In this document: positions 15,401 through 24,027 of the stretch, one piece after another | Layout of the letters: each line of letters begins with the position of its first letter | How positions within the stretch are numbered: the stretch's first letter is position 1 | IMG/VR virus record: IMGVR_UViG_3300032116_000629 | Span: 1-36,858 of that record | DNA length: 36,858 bases | Origin: a virus | Strand: one strand, 5' to 3' | The notes under the pieces: model-generated | What the model was told of the DNA's origin: nothing | Seen by the model: only the letters and a program-made list of their open reading frames with translations | The model's database searches: none | Program-made: the position numbers and the translations under genes

Positions 15401-18400
15401 ACTTGGCGTCGTCGCCTGTCACTTCCTTGTTGGCGAGTATCCTGTTGATACCCTTGGTGGATACCTTCTCAGACAGGAAGTAATTGTCGAACTGCGCCTT
15501 CAGGCGCTCCACATGGAGGTCGGCAAGGTTCCGCATCGTCTCGACGTAGCGGTCATACTCGTCGTCGGTCAGTTCACGCTTGAGTTCTTCCTTCAGACCC
15601 TTGATCTTTTCAGTGGTTTTCTTGGTCTTGTTACCTTCGACGGCTTCCTCGTAGGTGATCTCCGCGCCGTCTTCGAGTTCCTTCTTGGAGAGTGTGCCGA
15701 TGGCGAGGAGCCTCTTGAGTACATCCTCGTCAACCTTCGTGTCACGCCCGGAACCGTCCAGACGTTCATCACCGAGGATGAGCAGAGGAGCGTTGCGGAG
15801 TTCCTTATCCAGCTTGAACCGGGGGCTGGCAATGCGGCGGCTAATCACCAAGGCATAAGATACCACGAGGCGAGAGTTTCCCGTCAGTGCCAGCAGCTTG
15901 GCGAGACGTTCATTATACGTGTTGTACAATTTCGCCGCGTTCGTGCGCATGGCGTCCTTGAGATGCTCAGCGATGTTTGCCCCATGGTTGCGCAGAGCGT
16001 TGTAAGTACCCAGACGCAGGAACTTGCGCACGAACCTCTCGAACCTGTCGAGGTTATCGATCTTGAGGTCCCTGAGAGTGTTGGTCGCTTCCTCCATGCT
16101 GGCGGGCGGCGTAGGGAGAAGGTCAAGCTGATTGCGCAGTGAATGCTGCGCAGAGTAGACCGAGTCTTGACTGAACCTACCCGTGCCGTTGTTGGTCATC
16201 ACGGTCTGGAGGTTGAGCGCGAAGGTGCTGGGCGTGAACATGGACGAACCATTGCGCACGGTGCTGCGGGCCTGAGACACGAGATAGCGGACGATGTCGT
16301 CCTCGAACTTCACACCCAGCTTGTTCAGTACATCCTTGATGGCATACCAGACACGGGCGAGGATGCTGCTGTCCAGCTTCTCAGCGAACTTCGCCATGTA
16401 CTCTTCGACCGCCTCGCGGCGGGCACCGAGCATGTCAACATCTTCGCTAGTAGTCGGACGAGCTTCTCTCTTTGTATCACCTCCAACTTTCTTCTTAACC
16501 ATGTCCAATGTAGAGCGGAGATGGTCTTCAATCTCGATGTTCCTCTTTTGGTAGGCTTCCTCTACCAGCGAACTGAACTCTTTCAGTAGTGAAGATGCGT
16601 TACCTTCATTGTCTTCAAACCAATTCTGGATAATTAAATCCGCATCGTCTTGGTATTCAAGATCGGTAAGAAGTTTACTGAGTGCTCTGCTGCTACCTTC
16701 AACATCACCGTCTAGTGATCTGGCGTTGTCGAGGATGCTGTCCATCTTGGCGATGGCTTGTTTGTAGTCAGAACCCTTGATCGGAGAGAGTATCTCAAGA
16801 AAGAGGTCACCCACCTTTCCGACACTGTCGGGGTTGTTGATATTACGCAGCTTCTCTTGAACTTCAGAGAATGCGCTAACAAACGTACCCACATCTAGCT
16901 TTGCTGGGATGCGCGGCATCTTGGGAACAGCAACAGCCCCGATAACAGAGCCTGCACCTTTCAGAAAACCGCGCCGAGACATAGGCGCAACCCCGGCAGG
17001 ACGTAAGCCAAGAGCACCATCGACCGACTGACGCACACTGGGGTTATTATCATAGACGTAGTCCATGAGTGCATCGAACTGCTTCGCGGGCAGCAGAGCA
17101 CGCATACCATAGTGACCGATGGCCTCGTGAGCCAGCAGGAACCGCATGTGCTTCTCGGTCGGGATGCGGTCGGTGAAGACCAGCACCGTGTTGTCGAAGG
17201 CGTAGCCCGAAGCCGGGGCAGTGTCGAAATCTCCCTGCGGACGCGCTGCCACTGCACGTTGGTACAGTTCGGGATTGCGGCGCTGGAGGTCAGCTTGGTT
17301 CTTGTAGACGTAGAAGCGCGGAGCCTTGGCAAGACCACTGCGGAACTTGTCCACGATAGCCTTGGCCCGGATCGGGTTCACACCCTTGGCGGGGCGACCG
17401 TTCTCATCCACGGGGTTAGTGACGGCGTCGAACTGGGAGAGGCGATACCGCCCTTCATCGATGTCCTTGAGCGCCTGCTCAACACCGGCCCACCCTTGGG
17501 ATGTCTTGTCCTTGTAAGTTTCAAGATACGCACGCGCAGTCCACTGCGCCTGATCAGAGATACCCTGCCCCTTGGCCCAGAAGATGAGGTTAGTAAAAGC
17601 GTTCCTGTACTCTTCCCTACGTTCGGGCGTATCCTTACCGGCCTTGGCTAGGCCCTTGATCTTATCTGTCTGCTTCCTGACTTGAGCAACGGCGGAATAA
17701 ACCTCCTCCAACTCACTGGCGGGAACCTTATTCTCATCGATGTTTTTCGACCCCTCCATGGCGTCTGCGGCAAGGTCAGCCTTGGCGTCATCCGATAGGT
17801 CCGCGTACTTGGCATCTGCCAGACGGGCAGCTACCATTATCTGTTCCAGCGGGCTGAGTTCGGTGACAATGTACTCTTGCGCCTTGGCGCGTGCAGCGGG
17901 CGAGAGTTTCTCGTCGTTACCCATCCGCACAAGCTGAGCAAATGCAGTCGTGCGCTCATCCGCGTTGGCATTATTGGCTGCTATGATAGCGTCATCGACC
18001 TTCTTCAGGTCCTTCGCAGCTTTCTCAGCGGCCTTCTTCTCAGCCTTCAGTTCAGCGGGGGTTTTTGAGGGGGCGACCGCGACCGCCCCTTGGGCTTTTG
18101 GGGGTCGCGGTTTCCTGCCCGTTGGCTTCTTTTCCTCTAGCTTAGCGGCCCCACCAGCTTCTTCCCGTAGGGTTTCACTCCGGGCGGCAGGCCCTTGTTC
18201 TGCTTGCGCGGGTTCTTGGGCGGCGGTCTGCTGTCTTGCGCGGCCACGATTGCGCGGGCCTGCCGTTCCGCCTGCTCCGGGCTGCTCGGCCTGCTGTTCC
18301 CCAGTCTCCCTGTCTGCTGGTACGTCTGCAAGAGTCCTTGTATCCGCGCCTCCCGGTCCTGATCTGAAGTCATCAATGACCTCCTGCCTGATGGTGAACT

Positions 18401-21179
18401 CTTCACCGCCTGTACCGAATGTGCGTGCGCGATCAGCAACCTTGAGCGTGTTGACCATGGTATCAGCAAACCGCTGTACCTTCTCTTTCTGCTCAAGCGT
18501 AAGCCTCTCGACCTTCAACAGCTTGGTCACCTTCCCCAGCTTCTTGAAGATATGCTTGGCGATGTCGCTCTCATTGAACTGCGTCTTGCCAGCAAGCAAA
18601 AGCTGGTTGAGGAAAGTACGGATACGCTGCGATGCCTTACCGACGTTGGGTGTAAGTTTAGGCGTAACACCAGTCGAAAGCGTTTCGACTTGCGCAGCAG
18701 TACCTGTGGGTATCACATCTTCAGTGCCACGCTGGACAACTGTAACCTTACCAGTCGGCTCGCCCTTCTTACCCTTTGCTTTGCCGCGCTGAAGGCGCTG
18801 CAATGTGGCAGTAGGGGTTTCCGTTCCAGACCTAACGGGTGCGTAGCCAGTCACACCACCAAGCTGTTCCGGGGTGTACGTTGCCTGCATACCAGCACCC
18901 ATAGGGGTCTGGGCAATCGGCTGGCGCTGCGGCCCTGCAACGAACTGCTGCGCCCGCCCACGGGCAAGCTCAGCCTGACGGTTGGCAACAATACGATCCG
19001 TAGCGACGCGGCGGCGGGCTTCGGTCGTGGTGGGAACACCACGCACCACATCAGCAATCGGAAGGGCAGGTGCCGTACCGGGTGCCACACCAGTGGGGAT
19101 AGGCTGCGCAGGCGCAGCCTGACTGCCGAAAAATTGCTGCGCACCCTGCCGCTGTGCGGCCTGCTGCTGTACGCCCTGCTGCGCCTGCGCTGCCTGCTGC
19201 GCCTGTGCCAATGCAGCGGCTTGGAACTGTTCAAACGTACCGAAACCACCCGTCTGAGCGGGGGTCATGGTGGTGCCCATACTCATGGGACCACCCGTCA
19301 CGGGGGGAACCGCAGGCGTGGGAGGAGCCACAGGAGACATCTGCAACGGCGGCGCACCGACAGTCATCGCACCCGGAGTTACAGTCGGAACAGGACCAGC
19401 CTGCCCCATAGCGCCGGGTACGGCACCTTCAGTACCGAAGTATGGGCCGGGGATCGTGCTGGGGATAGCGGGTGTAGGACCAACTTGGAACGTCTGGTCA
19501 GCAGCACCCGTCAGCGGGGCCTGCGTACCAGCAAAAGGCTGAAGACCAACGACAGGGTTGGTCATCTGCTGCACAGCGGCCTGCTCAGCCGCCTGCTCTT
19601 CCATGATACGGGTGTAGGGCTGCGGCGGGGCGAAGACCTTCTTATACTCAGTGTCACCGATCTGCTTCTTCAGATCGATAAGATACTGGGCATAGCCGGG
19701 ATCGTCCTGAGATACCGGCAGCAGGAGATTGGCTTCGGTCTTATTGTCAGCCAGCGAACCAGCGAACGCACCACCGGCACCGCCCATCACGCCACCCATT
19801 AGGGCACCGGCAGCGAAGGCGTTGATGATACGATTGGTCGCTTCAGCGGAGTTCAGGTCGAGGACAGGGTTAGCTGCGATCTGGAGGACTTCCTGCGTGC
19901 CTTCAGTTGCGCCTTCGATACCCATGCCAAGTGCGCCGTATCCGGCGATGCGGCCTGTGCGCCCCTTGGCGACACCCTTGAGGATGTCCATGGACTTGCG
20001 CTGGGTTTTGGCAACGCCGACAACGTCACCCGCGAGTTCACTGAAGAGACGGCCAGCCAGCAGCAGTTCGGGGGCAGTGTCAAGAAGACCGCCAAGCGTA
20101 CCGACCAGCAGAGACACAGGGCGGTTGCCCTCGCCCCCGTCAGCCATGGTTTCGCCGTAGGCAGCACCCGTTTGCTGGAAGATATTTGAAGCAGTAGACG
20201 CTGCGATACCACCACCGATCTGCCGCATACGGCGCTCAATGGCAGGGGCCTGCTTCATCACAGCCTGCGCACCAGCCGTCAGACCCTCGTTCAGCATCTC
20301 GTCAAAGGCACCGGGAGCAAGGCGCGTCTTGGCGGCATTCGCCGCCGCGTTGGTCATGCCAGCCGCAGAGAGCATGAGCTTCTTTTCGGCGGCGTCCAGT
20401 GCTTCGCCCTTCAACTGCTTCTTGGCAGCTTCGAGCAGCGCCTTCTTGACCGCCGCCTTACCGAAGAATCCACCGATGGCACCAAGCACGGCACCAGCGG
20501 GGGCGGCAGGACCCGTAGCAGCACCACCAGCGACAGCACCAACACCGGCAGTGATGGCAGACTCGACCACGTTGGGGCCAAGGCGACCGATGGTCGCGGC
20601 CATCCAGTCAAGGACGCCGTTCTCAGGCGTAGAGCCAATATCGGTGAAGTTGCGACTGTAAACCTGATTGGGCTGGAGGTCTGCTTCCTGATCTGCCAAG
20701 TACTGCCCGGTCTGCTCTGCACCCAGCCACTGAAGCCCGAGACCAGCCATCTGCTGCATCTCGTCCGTACCCATGCTGAAGTTCTTGCCCATCAAGGTCA
20801 GAAGACCGGGGTCACGGATGCTCTGCACATACTGGCTGAAGCTGGTATCGTCCACCACTTGCCAGTTACCTTCAGGCAGCGGGGCTTCCTGCCCAGCGTA
20901 CTTCGACATGACCGCAACGTCTGTGTCGTTGTTGGCGTCAACGACATGACCACCAATGAAGTACTTGTTCTCTTCGGGGCTGTAGGCGACACGGGCAGTA
21001 CGCTGCGTGGGTTCTTCTTCCGGCTGCATAAACTGCTGGTTTTGCGTCCTCAGACCCGCGCGGATACCAGCAGCGTACTGGTCGATATCGCGCGAGGCCC
21101 TGTCGGCAATCGCCTGCGGAGTGTTCTGCCCCAAACCCTGAAGCATGGGGGAAGTTGTTCCGAGGAACCTGTCAGCCAT
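12474..21179 (-). CDS. Giant virion/ejected protein, 2901 aa, polyvalent-type (PLxRFG-like C terminus)
   Basis: Last and largest gene of the virion block. Regions: N-terminal ~490 residues with Gly/Ala hydrophobic stretches (about 205-240 and 460-480) and GATEGTQEVLQ; a Pro/Gln/Ala low-complexity zone (~540-790, e.g. AQAQQAAQAQQG); Lys/Ala/Glu-rich helices (~1060-1230); a metallopeptidase-like motif HEAIGH at 1351-1356; a Tat-signal-like segment starting MSRRGFLKGAGS at 1400; long helical regions to about 2350; and a C-terminal part with YKTYPLTSLSLFKNLSRGG and PLVDDIEDFIDT at 2623, like PLxRFG-type giant phage proteins. In short-tailed phages the last, largest structural gene is usually an internal protein ejected into the cell. 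No N4-type RNA polymerase motifs were found. An AAGGG site precedes ATG 21179. CDS certain; role inferred. Confidence 0.9.
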   Translation of the reverse strand: MADRFLGTTSPMLQGLGQNTPQAIADRASRDIDQYAAGIRAGLRTQNQQFMQPEEEPTQRTARVAYSPEENKYFIGGHVVDANNDTDVAVMSKYAGQEAPLPEGNWQVVDDTSFSQYVQSIRDPGLLTLMGKNFSMGTDEMQQMAGLGLQWLGAEQTGQYLADQEADLQPNQVYSRNFTDIGSTPENGVLDWMAATIGRLGPNVVESAITAGVGAVAGGAATGPAAPAGAVLGAIGGFFGKAAVKKALLEAAKKQLKGEALDAAEKKLMLSAAGMTNAAANAAKTRLAPGAFDEMLNEGLTAGAQAVMKQAPAIERRMRQIGGGIAASTASNIFQQTGAAYGETMADGGEGNRPVSLLVGTLGGLLDTAPELLLAGRLFSELAGDVVGVAKTQRKSMDILKGVAKGRTGRIAGYGALGMGIEGATEGTQEVLQIAANPVLDLNSAEATNRIINAFAAGALMGGVMGGAGGAFAGSLADNKTEANLLLPVSQDDPGYAQYLIDLKKQIGDTEYKKVFAPPQPYTRIMEEQAAEQAAVQQMTNPVVGLQPFAGTQAPLTGAADQTFQVGPTPAIPSTIPGPYFGTEGAVPGAMGQAGPVPTVTPGAMTVGAPPLQMSPVAPPTPAVPPVTGGPMSMGTTMTPAQTGGFGTFEQFQAAALAQAQQAAQAQQGVQQQAAQRQGAQQFFGSQAAPAQPIPTGVAPGTAPALPIADVVRGVPTTTEARRRVATDRIVANRQAELARGRAQQFVAGPQRQPIAQTPMGAGMQATYTPEQLGGVTGYAPVRSGTETPTATLQRLQRGKAKGKKGEPTGKVTVVQRGTEDVIPTGTAAQVETLSTGVTPKLTPNVGKASQRIRTFLNQLLLAGKTQFNESDIAKHIFKKLGKVTKLLKVERLTLEQKEKVQRFADTMVNTLKVADRARTFGTGGEEFTIRQEVIDDFRSGPGGADTRTLADVPADRETGEQQAEQPGAGGTAGPRNRGRARQQTAAQEPAQAEQGPAARSETLREEAGGAAKLEEKKPTGRKPRPPKAQGAVAVAPSKTPAELKAEKKAAEKAAKDLKKVDDAIIAANNANADERTTAFAQLVRMGNDEKLSPAARAKAQEYIVTELSPLEQIMVAARLADAKYADLSDDAKADLAADAMEGSKNIDENKVPASELEEVYSAVAQVRKQTDKIKGLAKAGKDTPERREEYRNAFTNLIFWAKGQGISDQAQWTARAYLETYKDKTSQGWAGVEQALKDIDEGRYRLSQFDAVTNPVDENGRPAKGVNPIRAKAIVDKFRSGLAKAPRFYVYKNQADLQRRNPELYQRAVAARPQGDFDTAPASGYAFDNTVLVFTDRIPTEKHMRFLLAHEAIGHYGMRALLPAKQFDALMDYVYDNNPSVRQSVDGALGLRPAGVAPMSRRGFLKGAGSVIGAVAVPKMPRIPAKLDVGTFVSAFSEVQEKLRNINNPDSVGKVGDLFLEILSPIKGSDYKQAIAKMDSILDNARSLDGDVEGSSRALSKLLTDLEYQDDADLIIQNWFEDNEGNASSLLKEFSSLVEEAYQKRNIEIEDHLRSTLDMVKKKVGGDTKREARPTTSEDVDMLGARREAVEEYMAKFAEKLDSSILARVWYAIKDVLNKLGVKFEDDIVRYLVSQARSTVRNGSSMFTPSTFALNLQTVMTNNGTGRFSQDSVYSAQHSLRNQLDLLPTPPASMEEATNTLRDLKIDNLDRFERFVRKFLRLGTYNALRNHGANIAEHLKDAMRTNAAKLYNTYNERLAKLLALTGNSRLVVSYALVISRRIASPRFKLDKELRNAPLLILGDERLDGSGRDTKVDEDVLKRLLAIGTLSKKELEDGAEITYEEAVEGNKTKKTTEKIKGLKEELKRELTDDEYDRYVETMRNLADLHVERLKAQFDNYFLSEKVSTKGINRILANKEVTGDDAKFVKDIVNHAKKLFVDDMEYDERGLPDVTTKTAMRMEQFFKAVNTAIVKKEFTDDLKKDVREFYFPKPTKKLTKEEEQARAEALAKGNEKSEAAIKKIEEFRSRRKEFTGLEEQSVIYTVQDKVKEIVLADAAFERAQMFVRRSIASSHVPLWREGKFQVRVEAQINGRTVQLHPDVQSKMIYSLAPKLSDAENQAAFYNDAMKDIEYSGLVRDDATGEYKTQTFKLFARASQAVDTVSSDPSLDIDNFLYVSRVLGIPLAPDKHAKAITMLTAPGSALRKSLKFDDSPGYDPSRTIDAVARHVTTRSSLIVKTRFQPLLRDLMDQSSETGKKWFGDKEAVITAKERLDAATDQKQKDYWQDRLTKELYMYVITNPGAKGWDGSRSTFNNQPTKASLGMRFYSDTVKDFDAINDAPNINESTFEGKRYAALAKMITSVGFLGGVMTQFAQNIMSFYTNVLPFLASKDSQTGFGGGFGMAVMPMYLKSFKDVVGWRGLNPFSDPIEDAKAFEKAANEIKAARDAGNTAKEAELIQQYGLTYYEALNIAREIREGKLIPAQANALLETARGMFTGAWAKGFLKFSDWYMAPFNVSEQATRRATFLTAFRLEFNRLKEAGFAEDKASEMARLFAVDTVDKTLGEYSNTNRPPMWRDGWMSLLFVYKTYPLTSLSLFKNLSRGGKLGMLTALYVLAGAAGFPLVDDIEDFIDTLSQRLGLDLGQGPAVRMAIVRQLEEVFPGWSDFILRGPMNHYTGMDVGAKFGLEDFIPGTGIFLKGANTTQELKSIAGPVIGMGLSIGEFVYAAGRAPLSSTTNLLDVSREAPFSLVRAIGDSVAYMQNGAIVDRRGYIVSPEVSAMTVASRILGFYPADAARQYDFIKYANRMNYDYKEVGTAYKLAWVKAMMTGDRAQAARIVREVNDWNEANKGGPGVIRNFLRNAQKALQEARRPAGERLLKSAPVASRASLERFLDNVAPPE

Positions 21180-21189
21180 AACGATACCC

Positions 21190-24009
21190 TTATTGCGGCG
21201 TAACGCCGGTAGCCCGTGTCACCCTAACCTGCGGCTGGGGTCTTGTCACTACCCCTTGTGGCGTTGTCGTCTCCGCACCCATGGTGTACTCGATGATGTT
21301 ACCACGCTCATCGGTAAAGACAATCTTACCAAGCTTACCTGAGACAGGGTCCATCTCTTCGCTGGACTTCGTCAGCTTGTTGGTAGCGATCAGCTTCTGG
21401 AACTCTGCGTTCTGCTTCAGTTCTTCGAGCGTCGTGACTTCAGCAATCTTACCCTGTATTTTCACTTTTTCGAGAAGGACTTCGCGCTCAAACTCAGCGT
21501 TCTTCTCGGCGGTTGCTGCCTGTTCGGCTGCTGCCGACGCCTTAATCTTCGGCAAGAACAGGTCCCGCGCTTCCGTTGCGGTGATACCGCCACCGGAGAT
21601 GAGTTCGTTGTTAACATACACCTGAACAAGCGTAGAGTTCTCGACCGGTACAATCTCAACAAGCTGTCCAGTGCCGCGAGACACCATGTCCGCAAACGGC
21701 TTCGGGTTGTTATTAACCATCAACTCGTTGACAGCAATGTTGATGTACTCATCGACACGAGCCAGATTGAGTTCTTCGATCTTGAGTTCAGCGGCACGCT
21801 CAGCCTGTCGCACCGTGTCCTCGACATCCGTCAGGTTTGTTGCAACACCTTCGATCTCAGCGAGGATCGTCTGGGCTTCGTCGTACCTGCCAAACTGCTT
21901 CGCCACTTCGAGGCGGCGCTGAAGGTCCTGATACTTCTTGGTTGCGGTGGCACGCGCCGTTTCCGCCGTCTGGTAGCTGTAGTTCAGATCGGACTCGACA
22001 CGCACCTGCTCCCGGTCGTACTTCTCCAGATTGAAGGTAGAGAGTTCGGTCGGCCTCGCCGTATCAGTGGTCATCGGCGTGTTGGCAACCACACGCGCTT
22101 CGTTGTAGAGCGTAGCGAAGTACGCATTGTAATCGCTGTTGGTAAGACCAGCGATACCTTCCTTGCCCGCATCGTGCGTAGCCGTGGGCGCACCCATCTT
22201 GAGTACATCCCAAGCGTTACCCTGATACGCAGCACCCCAGAGGTTAGGGGGGATACCGAGAATTTCGATCATCTTGAGTTGGAGCAGCGCCGCATCGACG
22301 CTTTCTACTTTCTCCATCCCACCGGCAAAAATTTCATTGGCAAGCTCAGTGAACTTGGGCGGAACGCCGTATTCCGCAATGAATGCTTCGTCGGTGTAGA
22401 ACTTCTTCAGTAGATCAAGCTGACCCTTCTGGACATGGAAGTCACCAAACGTACCGGAAACGGGGTTCTTGCGCTTGTCCTTACCAAAGGCACTCTCAAT
22501 ACCCCAGACAGCAACGAGCGCCGCACGAGGTACTTCAAACTCATCTGCGCGAGCCAGATACTCCTGACCCTTTTTCGACTGTACGGCGGGACCAAGAAGC
22601 GGAAGACGTTCAGGGACGCGCTCAGCGACTGCACTCGCGGAAAAATCGGTAATGGCCTTCACACGCGCCGGATCACCCGTGAGCGGCGTAGCCGCTGGGA
22701 TATCCAAAGCAGGATAAGCCCCAGCCACAGCTTCAGGCGTCTGCGGAGGAGTTACACCGGGCGCAGCCTGAAGGTCCGTCTTACCACCAGTAGCAGTCTG
22801 AGCAGCAGCGGCATCAGCGACAGGGGTTGGACCTTTAGCAGTTTTACCAAACCTACCCTTGTACTTCTGATAATACCCAAACGGGTCTTTCTGAGCCTCT
22901 TCAATTGCTGCCGGGTTGGCAAGCATGAAATCCTTTACCGCAGGTGTCTCGAACCACTGAAGAGCTTCAGTGTTGCGTGCCTTCATCGTCTGGCGAGTAT
23001 CGTAATCAGCCTGCGAACCAAAAAGATAGCTACCTGCATCCCCGAAAACATTCGTCATAAGGGAGCCGCGCAGACGATTATACTGGATAATAGCCCGCTG
23101 ATTTGCCTTGTACGCTTCTGTCGCATTGGCCGCTGGCGGTAGATACGACTTCGGCTCATATCCGCCGCCACCGGGGGGCAGGGCGCTGGATGGTGTATCA
23201 ACAACATACGGCGGCAGACCAGCCAGACCTGCGCGAGAAGCGGGGGCAGTGCCGGGAGCGCCGGGGGCGGGAGCGACAGCACCGGTAAACCCGATGGAGT
23301 CGGGAGCCGGGATGGCATTTGCCCTGCCGCTCTCACCGACACCACGGGGCTGCGTTTCACGTTCCGGCATGGTCCCACGGGGCTGTGCAGCCGGAAGTTC
23401 GCTTACAGACTGAGCGGCAAGGTTTGCACGCTTGTAGTCACCGGTACGGATCGCCTCATCGATAGTCGTGAAGATATCATTAAAGAAGGTCACACGCTCA
23501 CGAGTACCGCCGACCTTGGTAGCAATATCTCCATCAAGTTTTGTAAGCGCAGCGCGAATGCGCGGCTGCATGTTGGGCGGGGCCACTCGCAACTGCTGCT
23601 CAAGGATATACTTCTCACGCCCAAGGCTGTCGATCTCAGCCTTCTGGGCAGCAAGTTCAGAATTGTACTGTCCCTCAAGGAGCTTGCGCCTTTGCACGGC
23701 GCGGTCGCGCTCATAAGACACACCAGCAGCACCGCCAGCATCGGCAGCACCGCCACTTCCCGGCTTCGGAGAAGTCATACCGGGCGGCATGGGCGGGGCC
23801 GCAGGAGCAGCCCAATCGGGGAGCGCAACTTCAGACCGGGGCGTCAGACCAGCGGTGAATTGATCCAGCCCCGCCTGCTGCTGACGCATCAGACCTGCGC
23901 GTTCGCGTGCCGCACGCTGTTCATTCAGTTCCTGCGCTTTGGCGTAACGCTCACGTTCAAGAGCAGCAACCGAGCTTGCGGTAGTGTAAAGACCCGGAGT
24001 GTATGCCAT
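21190..24009 (-). CDS. Internal virion protein with lytic transglycosylase domain, 939 aa
   Basis: N-terminal ~60 residues are helical and charged (LERERYAKAQELNEQRAARERAG), followed by a Pro/Ala/Gly linker to about 300. Around residue 505 is VPRAALVAVWGIESAFGKD, with E505 as the probable catalytic acid of a soluble-lytic-transglycosylase-like domain, followed by GTFGDFHVQKGQLDLLKKF and AAYQGNAWD. The C-terminal third is a long coiled-coil-rich region (YQDLQRRLEVAKQFGRYDEAQTI). This matches ejected podovirus proteins that open the peptidoglycan during DNA entry, comparable in role to T7 gp16. It lies between the hydrophobic 408-aa protein and the giant protein, as expected for an internal-core set. 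Confidence 0.82.
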   Translation of the reverse strand: MAYTPGLYTTASSVAALERERYAKAQELNEQRAARERAGLMRQQQAGLDQFTAGLTPRSEVALPDWAAPAAPPMPPGMTSPKPGSGGAADAGGAAGVSYERDRAVQRRKLLEGQYNSELAAQKAEIDSLGREKYILEQQLRVAPPNMQPRIRAALTKLDGDIATKVGGTRERVTFFNDIFTTIDEAIRTGDYKRANLAAQSVSELPAAQPRGTMPERETQPRGVGESGRANAIPAPDSIGFTGAVAPAPGAPGTAPASRAGLAGLPPYVVDTPSSALPPGGGGYEPKSYLPPAANATEAYKANQRAIIQYNRLRGSLMTNVFGDAGSYLFGSQADYDTRQTMKARNTEALQWFETPAVKDFMLANPAAIEEAQKDPFGYYQKYKGRFGKTAKGPTPVADAAAAQTATGGKTDLQAAPGVTPPQTPEAVAGAYPALDIPAATPLTGDPARVKAITDFSASAVAERVPERLPLLGPAVQSKKGQEYLARADEFEVPRAALVAVWGIESAFGKDKRKNPVSGTFGDFHVQKGQLDLLKKFYTDEAFIAEYGVPPKFTELANEIFAGGMEKVESVDAALLQLKMIEILGIPPNLWGAAYQGNAWDVLKMGAPTATHDAGKEGIAGLTNSDYNAYFATLYNEARVVANTPMTTDTARPTELSTFNLEKYDREQVRVESDLNYSYQTAETARATATKKYQDLQRRLEVAKQFGRYDEAQTILAEIEGVATNLTDVEDTVRQAERAAELKIEELNLARVDEYINIAVNELMVNNNPKPFADMVSRGTGQLVEIVPVENSTLVQVYVNNELISGGGITATEARDLFLPKIKASAAAEQAATAEKNAEFEREVLLEKVKIQGKIAEVTTLEELKQNAEFQKLIATNKLTKSSEEMDPVSGKLGKIVFTDERGNIIEYTMGAETTTPQGVVTRPQPQVRVTRATGVTPQ

Positions 24010-24027
24010 CAGATGGTCTTTCCGTTA

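Noticed and set aside
14883-16142. 419-aa + strand ORF within the giant gene
   Set aside because: Shadow of the giant - strand gene; no domain, ribosome-binding site or coupling.
18552-19802. 416-aa + strand ORF within the giant gene
   Set aside because: Arg/Thr/His-rich translation of the antisense of a Pro/Gln/Ala low-complexity region; not protein-like.
12474-21179. N4-type virion RNA polymerase in the giant protein
   Set aside because: Size and position fit, but I could not find a convincing set of single-subunit RNA polymerase motifs.
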